The position numbers and the translations under genes were made by a program. The notes beneath the pieces were generated by a model that was not told the origin of the DNA, did not search any database, and saw only the letters and a program-made list of their open reading frames with translations. From Coffea arabica (lineage: Eukaryota; Streptophyta; Magnoliopsida; Gentianales; Rubiaceae), in the NCBI RefSeq assembly GCF_036785885.1, contig NC_092312.1, forward strand, positions 10,496,001 to 10,560,000: DNA of 64,000 bases, given 5' to 3'. Shown here piece after piece: positions 46,271-56,672 of the stretch (positions are counted from its first letter, which is position 1; every line of letters starts with the position of its first letter).

Positions 46271-47465
46271 TACTCGACCTCCTTAGTCACAAAACAAAAG
46301 CAAATCTGGTAACGCAGTTCTTTCCCCCCACACATTTCAATTATAATTTTGGTATTGTAATAATTTGCATAATTTCCCTGTTAACTAGTGCAAGGAACGG
46401 GCTGCTGTTGTTGCCCATTTAGTCCAATCAAATTCTAGCGGAAACACTCAACTTGAATGGTTTTTGTTTTTTTCCCCTGATAAACAATGAATCCTGCAAT
46501 GACTCCGGAAGACAAGTTGCAATTTCCAATGAAGACGATGGAGACTGTATTTAGTAACAGTACCTCATGTTCATTGTTCAATGAAATCAGTAAAAATGAT
46601 GGATCAAATTTTGCATTTCAGCCCTTTCCTAGACATAACATGTACACCATGAAATGATTGTAGTTAAACTACATTTGTTAGGTATAAGGAGACCCACGTA
46701 CTTTATGTTGTTTTGTCAAAAAATATATATACAAAAATGAGGGTCATTTTATTTACTTTAAAGTAATCTGCATTAATGTCAAGAACTACTGCATAATGGC
46801 CTCCATTACATGCACGAATGGAAAAAAAATCTCCTTCCAAGTTGAGAAATTAATGAATACCAAAATTCATGAAGGATTTATTTGTTTTGGACCTCTTATT
46901 TGTCAGCTCCTGCTCAAGTATTTATTTGCTTTATATATATTCATAATATGAAAATGTCAAGTGCAACATTTGTCCTCTCCAGCTTATCAGGAGGTAATTA
47001 AATTCCCCTTATCTATTGCATTTTTCATGTATGTGTGGACATCATTGGCGGGCGCTTTCAATACAAACGGCTATCACTTTTATCTTAAAGATGATTTACC
47101 AATTAATTAATTTATGATATATATTGACAATTACACCTCAATCCTCAACACTTGGACAAAGGGCAGGTGCTAAGCACAGAATTGAGGTATTAAAATTGTG
47201 GGAGAAGCGGTTACTGTCTCACTGATGTGATAATTGGTCACCTTTCAACAACAACAAAAAAAATTGAAAAATTGGCTTGCCTAGAGAGTCGGCAGATACA
47301 TTTGAAATTAAAGGACAAACGTACACCTCAAAGGATTGTCAATAACTCTAGCTAAGTTGCAAATGTGTCATTTAGGACAGGGATGTTTCCTGAATTCCAT
47401 TTTAATGTAGAGTGAGTAGACTGATGACCTTTTCCTTATTTATCATACATTACTTATGGCTACAC
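46271..47465. other. Intergenic, no gene seen
   Basis: AT-rich sequence before the retrotransposon. A short frame at 46225-46422 has no recognisable features. The last bases before 47475, TAGGGCTGC, appear to be the end of a hAT-like element split by the LTR insertion. Confidence 0.4.
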
Positions 47466-47474
47466 TAGGGCTGC

Positions 47475-48733
47475 TGATAGGGTGTTAATTGTTAGTTATT
47501 TTATTATTAATCTCCCTTTTTATCCTTGCCAAATATTGCTTAATTGTTAATATTTACTCATATTTGGTATCTGCACTTAATTTCAGGAATGAAGTAGAAA
47601 ACTACCAAAAAGGAGGGATTTAATGGAAAATATGGAAACTTCTAAGGGCTTCAATTCTTGGGCCCTTGAATTGGTGGGGACCACAAGCTAGTGAAAGGCA
47701 TTTAGTCATTTGGGCTCTTCAAAAGAAGCTACGTAGAGAGACTTGGAGAAAGAAGTACTTTGGAGGCTTTGTCCATATGTGTGGGGACCACCTAGATAGC
47801 TTTTAGTCATCTTTCTTTTGTTGCTTTAAAAGGGGACAACGTACAGAAGCAAAGGACATCTAGGGCTTTAGTTTTAGTTTTTTAGTTTAGTTCTATTTTC
47901 CTTTCTTTGGACTGGCCTCTGACACACGCCAGGTGTTCGACAATATTCCCCAACGGGGAGATTTTCTCATGAGGCGTGGTTAAGCTTTTCTAGTCAAGGG
48001 GACAACTGACGATTTGGTTCGACAATTACTGTGAGATCGAATCTGTTTTAATTATTTTCTTCATTTATTGGTATTTATATGTTCCTTGATTTTAATTGCT
48101 ATGGCCTTGTGTATGATTGATTAGTGCGCAATAATTAATTATTCATATAGGCTATTTTTGCTAAATAGGGGTAATTGAATCCGTAATTGTTCGTTATCTC
48201 TACCTCAGTAGCAACTGGCGTAATTGGGTTTATGTCAGGGGAGCATATGATCTAATTTAAACAAACCCTCGTAGCGTGTTTGTTGGTTAGGATTGGGCCT
48301 CTCTAATTATTAATGCAATCTAGAAATTAAATCCTACGGTCGTACCTAGGGTTATTTTTGGGTTAGAAAAATGGCTAACGGTCGTACCTTAGCTATCGAG
48401 AAATTAAGGAAGGGTTGGTTGTTTATCGCGTGCATGACAACTATAACTAATCTATTGCTAAATGTTGGAATTATTTCCGCATCAATGATCAGTGCATGAA
48501 CCATCTCTGATGTGTACCCTTGGCTAGAGTTTCCTTAATTATTTCTTTTAATTAATTATTTTCTGCAGTTAATTTATTTAGTTAGCACTCAATCCAAAAC
48601 CCCCCATACTCTGGACTCTAGAAGGAACGAGTTATCCTCAGTCCCTGTGGATTCGACCCTACTCACCGCTATATACAAAATCTGTATTTTTCTCGAGTAG
48701 GTATTTATTATTGTACAGGTTCGGCACCTGTCA
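47475..48733 (+). repeat. 5' LTR
   Basis: 1259 bp, starting TGATAGGGTG and ending GCACCTGTCA. TTTAAAAGG near 47825 is a possible core promoter. It differs from the 3' LTR at four sites, all transitions. Confidence 0.95.
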
Positions 48734-48736
48734 ATT

Positions 48737-48756
48737 TTTGGCGCCGTTGCCGGGGA
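48737..48756 (+). other. Primer-binding site, tRNA-Asp type
   Basis: TGGCGCCGTTGCCGGGGA lies five bases inside the 5' LTR and is complementary over 18 bases to the 3' end of plant tRNA-Asp as I know it. Minus-strand DNA synthesis should start here. Confidence 0.88.
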
Positions 48757-48842
48757 CTGGTGCCTGATTAATTTGTTTCTTTTTCAGTTCATCTTGTCTT
48801 CATTTTTTTTATTTATTTTTCTCTTTTTTTTTAATATAGTTT

Positions 48843-49862
48843 ATGGCTGCTAACATTCCATATTTTGATGATAGACTGGACTTTGTTCCTGAATGGGGTT
48901 ATGAGACTCATGTGTTTCCTAATGATCAATGGGATAGTGCAAATTGTGGAACTTATTTTGACTCAGATTATTCAACTGACACATGCCCCGCATTTCAAGA
49001 TAATCTAAGTGCTCCAATTGATACTTTTGGAGATTTTTCACCTCAATATCAAATGCAGTATGACCCTTATTCAAACGGGTATGATCAAGGATGGTGGGAT
49101 AATTCCAATTTTGATTATGCGACCGGGCCAATGGATTTTCAACAGCAAGAGTCTCAACAACCATCGTCCTTGTCAGGTATGTCTTTTCAGGAATTGGGTG
49201 AATTATTTATTAATACATACCGATTCCAACAGGAGACACAAATGAGGAATGAGATGATGAAGGATCCAATGAGTTATCTGGCAGATCAACTATGTCTATT
49301 GATATCCAAAATGAATCGATTGGCTTCTCAAATGGAAGAATTGTCCTCGGAAATCATTGTTGATTTTGAAGAAAATGAGAGTGCAATTTGCTTGACTAGT
49401 GATGAGGAGATGCAAGAGTGTAAAAATGAAAAATCTACAGATGCAGTTGAAAAAGAAGCCGAAAATGAAGAAATGGAACCCCAACCGCAACCCATTCAAG
49501 TGAATGAATCCAGTGAACAATCTCCAAATGCGGTGACATCTTCTCCACTCCTTAATCAATATTTTCCTGACTCCTATTCTTCAATTCCTGTTACTGAAAT
49601 TGATTTTATTATACCAGAAAATTTAAAATTTCATGACAGGAATAAGTTAAGAGTGGAGATGGCAGAATATCTTGAACCAATGAATGCGTGTGATGGAGGA
49701 GTGAGTGGAGAATGCAAATCATTGTTGACTTGTTTAGCGCCATTTACTAGTCCATGGAAGCCCGTAACTCGTGTGCCCAAGAATTACTCCATCTATGAGG
49801 GTTACCAGGATCACGTTGAAGATGAAGCATTGAAGCGAGCCACAAGATTTTATCCTCCATGA
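48843..49862 (+). CDS. Retrotransposon ORF of unknown function
   Basis: 339 aa beginning about 87 bp after the primer site, where gag would normally start. The N-terminal third is rich in Asp, Tyr, Gln and Trp (NGYDQGWWDNSNFDY near residue 78). Residues about 112-170 look like a coiled coil (MSFQELGELFINTYRFQQE, then a heptad-like stretch to QMEELSSEI). An acidic Glu-rich and Pro/Gln region follows (about 172-230), then a tail with IDFIIPENLKFHDRN and KPVTRVPKNYSIYEGY. I see no CCHC zinc knuckle, protease, reverse transcriptase or integrase motif. It may be a remodelled gag C-terminal region or a captured host fragment; a gag origin is inferred from position and coiled-coil character only. 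The frame is fully open, which fits a young or selected ORF. Confidence 0.7.
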   Translation: MAANIPYFDDRLDFVPEWGYETHVFPNDQWDSANCGTYFDSDYSTDTCPAFQDNLSAPIDTFGDFSPQYQMQYDPYSNGYDQGWWDNSNFDYATGPMDFQQQESQQPSSLSGMSFQELGELFINTYRFQQETQMRNEMMKDPMSYLADQLCLLISKMNRLASQMEELSSEIIVDFEENESAICLTSDEEMQECKNEKSTDAVEKEAENEEMEPQPQPIQVNESSEQSPNAVTSSPLLNQYFPDSYSSIPVTEIDFIIPENLKFHDRNKLRVEMAEYLEPMNACDGGVSGECKSLLTCLAPFTSPWKPVTRVPKNYSIYEGYQDHVEDEALKRATRFYPP

Positions 49863-49908
49863 GCAAAACAGGATAATGTCTAGCCAAAGACATTAAAGAA
49901 AGGCGCTC

Positions 49909-49926
49909 ATTGGGAGGCAACCCAAT
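49909..49926 (+). other. Hairpin directly downstream of the retrotransposon ORF
   Basis: ATTGGG-AGGCAA-CCCAAT is a perfect 6-bp stem with a 6-nt loop, 47 bp after the stop codon. From memory the GGGAGGCAACCC string recurs after the coding region of Athila-like elements, so it may be a retained functional RNA element. Confidence 0.55.
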
Positions 49927-50038
49927 TTCTTTTAGTTGTTTGTTTGATTTTATTTGTTAGTTTAAATCTGTCTTCCTTGAATTTGACTGATTTTGGGTGT
50001 TAATTTTCGTTTTTGCTGTTTTGTAGGTGACCTTCAGT

Positions 50039-50215
50039 CATGACGCGCCCACGTGGTGATGTGCAGGACGCTCACGATCAGGAATTTCTGCAACTTCTGG
50101 GAGCTCTCTTGGCCTCATGACGTGCCCGCGTGGTGACGAGCAGGAAGCTCACGATCAGAAACTTCAAACTTCTGGGAGCTCTCTTACCCTCATGACGTGC
50201 CCGCGTCACGTTCGC
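50039..50215 (+). repeat. Tandem repeat, about 75-77 bp period, 2.3 copies
   Basis: Units begin CATGACG(C/T)GCCC at 50039, 50116 and 50191 and include GGAAGCTCACGATCAG and CTTCTGGGAGCTCTCTT. The third unit is cut short. The local GC content is well above the surroundings. Confidence 0.8.
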
Positions 50216-50284
50216 GGGAAAGGTAAGGATTAAAAAAAAAAATGAGAAAAATTTCTCAACCGTGGCTAGGTTTCTCAACTTAAA

Positions 50285-53200
50285 AAAAAAATCTTTCTTT
50301 TTTTTTTTTCTTCTTCCCTTTTCACCGTAGCTCAGTTTTCCAAAAAAAAAAAAAAAAAAAAAAATTTCTTTTTCTTTTTCTTTTTCCTTCTTTTCTTTTC
50401 TTTCTTTTCTTTCTTTTTCTTTCTTCTTTCTTTCTTCCTTCTCCCCTGCTCTCTCTCTGTTGTCCGAATCCCTTTTGCCCGCCGCCCACTCACGCCGCCC
50501 ACCTCACTCACGCCACCACATCAATTCGCCAGCCACACTTCAGCTCACCTCCGCAAGTTCTTCCCCAGCTTCGTCCGCCGCACGCCGCCTGTCTTCTCCC
50601 TCGCTATCACAGCCCTGGCAGCTGACAGCTCGCGCGCAACCACCAGCAACCACTAGCTTCCCGCTGCTATCCCTTTTCCCCCTTTTCCTTCTTTTCTTTC
50701 ACGCCGTCCACGGTTCTTGTTGCCCCCTCCACTACTGTCCGCAACCAGCTCCACCACCACAGCAGCTCCACCCCGCGCGCGCAGCTCGCAGCCGGCAGCC
50801 TCCACTCTCCTCTTCCTAGCGCGACTGCCTCCACTCACCCTAAGCCGCCGCTCCAGCCAGCCGTCGAGCTCTGAGCTCCACCACCAGCCCATCGCCGCCC
50901 ACAGCCGACAGCGCGCGGCCCTCTCTCGCTCTGCTTCACCACACGCGCAACTCCAAGCGCGCCGCTGCCTATTGGCCTCGTGACCGCCACTAGCCGTCGC
51001 TGCTCCGCTGCTCACGCCATCCCACCTGTCCAAGTTGACAGGTGGAGGTATTCCCTTTTCAACCTCGATTCGTATTTTTCTAGTTCTTCTAATGCTGGAA
51101 TTTGCATTTTTGGGTTTCTTGATAGCTAATAGCAGGGGGTGATTGAGGCATTTTCTGGGGTTCATTTAGAACTGAATTGAGTTTAATTGCTGCTAGATTG
51201 TTGGCCGTTTGATTAATTTTTCCCTGTGACTCACCAGTGGTACTGGTTGATTAATTTTAAAGTTTAAGTTCTTGCGGTTGAGTTGCTGCCATTGAATTTA
51301 ATTCTTTCCTGTCTGTGCACCAGTGGTACTGGTTGCAGTGTTGCTTTCCATTTCTTAATCCTCTGTGCTGGCCTGCCTATTTGATTCTTGAGTTTTGGTG
51401 CCTGAACTGTTCTCGAATCCTAACCATTGGTTGTTGCCATTGCCTGCTGCTTGGCCCAATTGCTAAGTTTTGATCGTTTGAGTTGGGTACTTGACTGTCC
51501 AACTGGAGGCAGTTGTTGAGATTTTGGGTGGATTTGTGTCCAATTACTGAAATTTGTTGCTTTGTTTAGTCACTCACACTGCTCCTAGTTTGTTCGAATG
51601 AAATTGGTTGGACGTCCTTTGCCCGGGGAGTTTAACTGTTACATTGTTTGGGGTGATTTTCTGGTATTCATCGAATTGTTGGGCATTATTTGGGATTGTG
51701 GCTGCTGGAGACCCCTATTGCACCCTTAGTTGAGTAATTTTCTGGGTTGGTTTGTTGAATTAGTATTGCCATTGGTTGACTCTAAGTACCTTGTTTGGGG
51801 AGTATTCGGTTTTGTGATTTCAATTGCTAAGCTCATTGGAGCACTTGCCGAGATTTTGAGTTGCATGATTTCTGCATTGACTAATATTCGGACCACCATT
51901 GCTTATTGTTTGTAATAGCTGCTTTGTTGAGACTTTCGCCTAGTCCTTAGGTGCCCGAAGTTTCCGTTTTCTTGATTGGGGTGGCCGTTTATGTTGCTTC
52001 ATTATCTGTGGGATGCACCAGTGGTACTGGTTGGGGTATTATAACTACATTTGTTGCCACTTGGTTCTAGTTGGTGGGCTACTTGATCGAAAACTGCCAA
52101 ACATTTTGATTTAGTTGTAGTCCAAAATTTGAACTACTATTGCTGGTTTTGACGGTTTCTTGGCTCATTTGCTAATTTCGGTTGGTTGAGTTGTGTAATT
52201 TCTTATCCAATTGGAGCCATTTGGACAGATTTTGGGTGGGCAAGTTTTGTCACTCTCTGTTGATCTTTGGGAGGCATTTCTGACCGTATTCTACGTATTC
52301 AAATTGGTTGAATTCACTGCTTTGTTGAGGTTATTTTTGGTATTACTTGAGTTTTACTTTGCTAATTTCTGTCTTGCGTCCCTTGAAATGCCTTTGGTTG
52401 GGTATTTTCTTCATTTGTTTGTTGAATTGGAAGGCTACTGTGCCACTTCCATTGCTTATTGCTGTTGGTGGCGTCTAATTGACTTGTTGGGAGTATTTTA
52501 CCTATTGATTTCAATTGCTAAATCTTTAGAGCATTTGTTGCGATTTTGGACTACATTGTTCCTGCATTTGACCCAATTGGGGCCACCAGTGAGTATTGAT
52601 TGAAATTGCTGTATTGTTGGGATATTTGTATAGTCTCTAGGTGCCTGGGTTGTGCATTTTGTTGATTGGGTTGTCTACGAAGGAGGCACCAGTGGCTATT
52701 ATATTGTTATTGTTTTGAATTTGCTAAGTGGCCTCTCCCACCGATGGCCTCTGATGCTCAGTGGATGAACGAGTAATGCATATCGCCAACCAAGTGGCTC
52801 CAATCCCTAAGAACCTGGCCGGGTATTTCCACCTGAACCGCCCCTATTTTGATGACTTCAGGGAAGTAGTGTTGCCCCTCTCCTTCCTTCTACTTTTACA
52901 TTATCACATTGAGGGCAATGTGTCATTTAGGTGTGGGGGGGAGATCAGTTGGGGTGCTAGTATTTTTGTTTTTAGTTTCTTGGGGCTTTTCCTTTATTTT
53001 TAGTTAGTTTTTGCCTATCTTTCATTTATTTTATTTTCTTTTTCTTTCTAGTGGTCAGTCCTTAAATGAATACCAAGTTTTGATGCTGGATTGTTGCCTC
53101 TAATTATGCTATTGCCAAGTTTTATTAATAAAAGGGTATCAAGCTAATGTGATTGAGTTCAGGAATATCTCTTTGGTGAATATCAATAATTGCTTAACTT

Positions 53201-53370
53201 TTCCTATTTTTGGTTAACTTTTCTAGGCATGGGGAATGATTGTTGGCATTTTTCATGTGAATTGGTCCAATTATTAATTTTAGTTCTCCATGTTTGGAAT
53301 TTGAGGCTGGCTGCTGTTATTTTTAGTTATTGTGCTTTATGAGTGTAAATAAGAGGTGACTGTACTCCAC
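50285..53370 (+). other. Noncoding interior of the retrotransposon
   Basis: A pyrimidine tract of CTTTT and CTTTC repeats (about 50365-50460) leads into a C-rich, GC-rich block (50460-51050) whose frames are low-complexity Pro/Ser/Ala runs on one strand and Arg/Gly runs on the other, so neither is convincing. From about 51190 to 52700 two degenerate direct repeats of roughly 700 bp carry CACCAGTGGTACTGGTTG (51232, 51318, 52016, and partly 52686). A first purine tract, TTTAGGTGTGGGGGGGAG, sits at 52927-52944. Confidence 0.6.
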
Positions 53371-53536
53371 TAGTTGTTACTACTGAGTAACCGGGGATTT
53401 TCACCTAAAGTGTCGATTTTCGCGTCAAAAGGTAGTAGTTGCTATGAGTGCATGGTCTCGTAGCGATTGGAGCTGAGTAACCGGGATCCTACATCTATCA
53501 AATGTTGGAGTTCGCGTCAAAAGTCTCTAATAGCTA
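53371..53536 (+). ncRNA. Paired hairpin units with a conserved loop (possible retrotransposon RNA structure)
   Basis: Two units share a 48-50-nt loop running from TGAGTAACCGGG to CGCGTCAAAAG (53384-53431 and 53474-53523). The flanking stems differ in sequence but pair: TAGTTGTTACTAC (53371-53383) with GTAGTAGTTGCTA (53432-53444), and TAGCGATTGGAG (53461-53472) with CTCTAATAGCTA (53525-53536), allowing G-U pairs and one mismatch each. An inner CAC/GTG pair in unit 1 is CAT/ATG in unit 2. This is found by eye and not tested thermodynamically. It lies about 400-575 nt before the 3' LTR. Confidence 0.5.
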
Positions 53537-53929
53537 GAAACTAAGTCTTTTGTTATTATTGAAAAAGAAAAAAAAATAAAAATAAAAAAAAAGAGAAAAA
53601 TAGAAAAACGTGATAAAAAAGGTGAAGGTTGTGTAAGTGTGTGTCTAAAGTCAGCTTACCGATCTATGGGTTAATGTTGAGATTTGGATTAATAGTTGGA
53701 CCATTTGCTGATAAATGTGAGCAACCATTCCTTTTTCTTAGATTAGTTTGCTTTAAATTGGAGGAGTTGGTAGTTTAGATGCTAACCGGGGTGATTTTTC
53801 TTGGATCTTGACCTGTGTCGCTTGATATATGATTTTCTTGGTGTCTTGGCAATATGGTAGTTGGAGTAACAGCCATGGTCAAATTTTGGTGTTCAATTGT
53901 TGTTCCCATGCTTGAGGGCAAGCATGATT

Positions 53930-53945
53930 TAGGTGTGGGGGGAAT
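53930..53945 (+). other. Polypurine tract
   Basis: AGGTGTGGGGGGAAT lies immediately before the 3' LTR and is expected to prime plus-strand DNA synthesis. A near copy is at 52927-52944. Confidence 0.85.
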
Positions 53946-55204
53946 TGATAGGGTGTTAATTGTTAGTTATTTTATTATTAATCTCCCTTTTTATCCTTGC
54001 CAAATATTGCTTAATTGTTAATATTTACTCATATTTGGTATCTGCACTTAATTTCAGGAATGAAGTAGAAAACTACCAAAAAGGAGGGATTTAATGGAAA
54101 ATATGGAAACTTCTAAGGGCTTCAATTCTTGGGCCCTTGAATTGGTGGGGACCACAAGCTAGTGAAAGGCATTTAGTCATTTGGGCTCTTCAAAAGAAGC
54201 TACGTAGAGAGACTTGGAGAAAGAAGTACTTTGGAGGCTTTGTCCACATGTGTGGGGACCACCTAGATAGCTTTTAGTCATCTTTCTTTTGTTGCTTTAA
54301 AAGGGGACAACGTACAGAAGCAAAGGACATCTAGGGCTTTAGTTTTAGTTTTTTAGTTTAGTTCTATTTTCCTTTCTTTGGACTGGCCTCTGACACACGC
54401 CAGGTGTTCGACAATATTCCCCAACGGGGAGATTTTCTCATGAGGCGTGGTTAAGCTTTTCTAGTCAAGGGGACAACTGACGATTTGGTTCGACAATTAC
54501 TGTGAGATCGAATCTGTTTTAATTATTTTCTTCATTTATTGGTATTTATATGTTCCTTGATTTTAATTGCTATGGCCTTGTGTATGATTGATTAGTGCGC
54601 AATAATTAATTATTCATATAGGCTATTTTTGCTAAATAGGGGTAATTGAATCCGTAATTGTTCGTTATCTCTACCTCAGTAGCAACTGGCGTAATTGGGT
54701 TTATGTCAGGGGAGCATATGATCTAATTTAAACAAACCCTCGTAGCGTGTTTGTTGGTTAGGATTGGGCCTCTCTAATTATTAATGCAATCTAGAAATTA
54801 AATCCTACGGTCGTACCTAGGGTTATTTTTGGGTTAGAGAAATGGCTAACGGTCGTACCTTAGCTATCGAGAAATTAAGGAAGGGTTGGTTGTTTATCGC
54901 GTGCATGACAACTATAACTAATCTATTGCTAAATGTTGGAATTATTTCCGCATCAATGATCAGTGCATGAACCATCTCTGATGTGTACCCTTGGCTAGAG
55001 TTTCCTTAATTATTTCTTTTAATTAATTATTTTCTGCAGTTAATTTATTTAGTTAGCACTCAATCCAAAACCCCCCATACTCTGGACTCTAGAAGGAACG
55101 AGTTATCCCCAGTCCCTGTGGATTCGACCCTACTCACCGCTATATACAAAATCTGTATTTTTCTCGAGTAGGTATTTATTATTGTACAGGTTCGACACCT
55201 GTCA
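53946..55204 (+). repeat. 3' LTR
   Basis: 1259 bp, ending GACACCTGTCA and followed by GCTGC. Four single-base differences from the 5' LTR and no indels. Confidence 0.95.
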
Positions 55205-55359
55205 GCTGCAAATGAATCGAGCCGCTCGCGAGTGGCTCGAGTCAAGCTCGAATTGAACTCGATCAATATCGAGCTCGAGTTGGCTCGAGTCGAAATCGAG
55301 CTCGAACTCGAGTTCAAAATATTAAACTCGTTAGCTCGCGAGCCGGCTCTCGAGTTTGA

Positions 55360-55412
<53 letters not shown>
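55205..55412. mobile_element. hAT-like element remnant, split by the LTR insertion
   Basis: Ignoring the insertion, TAGGGCTGC before 47475 runs on into AAATGAATCGAGCC here, a terminus of the TAGGGCTG-AAA type common in plant hAT elements. GCTCGAGT and CTCGAGCTCGA motifs repeat to about 55355, followed by a 50-bp (TA)n run (55361-55412). The other terminus was not found. Confidence 0.5.
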
Positions 55413-55417
<5 letters not shown>

Positions 55418-56672
55418 ATATATTTTTTATTTTAAGTATATATATATTTTTTATTTTCTTATTTTAATAGTAAAATTACATATACATCCTTAATATTTTA
55501 TTATTTATTAAGAAAAAAATATTATTTTATTTATTTTTTTAAAAATAAAATAATTATTTTCTAAAAGTGGTGAACTGTTGAAAACTATAACTTTGTCTGC
55601 TTCAGTTCGTCAAAGAAAATTATTAATTTTTTTTTTTTAAAAAAAGCATGCTATATGTTGTAGCTGGAGATTGAAATGTAATTTAGAGCAAATACCAATT
55701 AATTGCCATTCCTTTACATTGAAGGAAAATGAAATACGAAACGGCCAAACCCACAAAAGAAATAAGACGAAACAAATCGAAAACGACAATAAGACAGCCG
55801 ATTATGATAGAAGAAGATGATGATCGTAGTTCCATTCCATCTTTATCAATTAATTAAACTCTCTAGCCGGGAGGGCTGATGATGCGACAAGTGCAACAAT
55901 ATGCATCAATTCCACCCCGCTCTTAAACGTTTCGTAGTCGACTAAAAAACCGATCCTATGCAGTTCGTCGCTATCCCGCTCCCTAACGAATATTTGATTT
56001 TTTTTTTCTTTTTTAAAGAGGATCAACAGTAATTCCTCACTTATTTTTTGATGACTCGAACTCGTGATCTGTTGATTACCGGTGAAACATAAGCTACGCT
56101 TTGTTGTCAAATATTTGGTACCTGAACAAACAAAAAATAGCAATTGAACTTGTCCAATGTCCCGCGAGCATGAATTCAATGTGATACCATAATAAAGGTA
56201 GACCATATAGACCGAATAAATTTCAACTTTCTATCTAAAACACTTCAATTATTCCCTCCATTGCATCTAAACTGTCAAAAACGATTGCAGATCATTTCAT
56301 ATTCTTTAATTTAAAAAAAAAAAACCAAGATTTTCATAATATAGACTTGGGACAAATTTTTTTAGACATTGTTCCAACTCGCATGAATAATCACAGTACA
56401 AATATTTTAATATTCCAGCAAAAAAGTTTACAGAAAAAACAAGAAATTAAAAGCTCCAAAAGTTGTCCGTTTAGCTGAAGATAACAATAAATGAGGCAGA
56501 AGGTGTACATTCTTTTGTTGTTTATGGGAGAATTAGACTGTCATCTTGAGAAACGTAAATATTGATATGTTAAAATAACTACAAATCTTATAAGTTAGTT
56601 GCTTCTTAATTTGATACATACCAACACCTTGTCTTGGAAAGATTAACATATGCAGCAAGAAAACTAGAAAAT
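55413..56672. other. Intergenic, no gene seen
   Basis: AT-rich DNA between the split hAT-like element and the acyltransferase pseudogene. The minus-strand open frame at 55850-56206 has no family resemblance that I recognise. Confidence 0.4.

Larger units (their letters stand above)
47475..55204 (+). mobile_element. Complete non-autonomous LTR retrotransposon, young insertion
   Basis: The element is 7730 bp: identical-length LTRs (1259 bp, TG...CA) at both ends, the 5-bp target duplication GCTGC (47470-47474 and 55205-55209), a primer-binding site just inside the 5' LTR, and a polypurine tract against the 3' LTR. The LTRs differ by four transitions, so insertion is recent. The 5.2-kb interior contains no gag-pol with protease, reverse transcriptase, RNase H or integrase motifs. 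It has one 339-codon ORF (48843-49862) followed by a GGGAGGCAACCC hairpin and about 4 kb of noncoding repeats. The tRNA-Asp primer and the GGTGTGGGGGG tract recall Athila-type Ty3 elements from memory, so it may be a deletion derivative mobilised by a related full element. Confidence 0.93.

Noticed and set aside
50460..51165. Overlapping long open frames on both strands in the GC-rich block of the retrotransposon
   Set aside because: They are low-complexity Pro/Ser/Ala and Arg/Gly translations caused by C-rich sequence, have no domain, and overlap each other on opposite strands.
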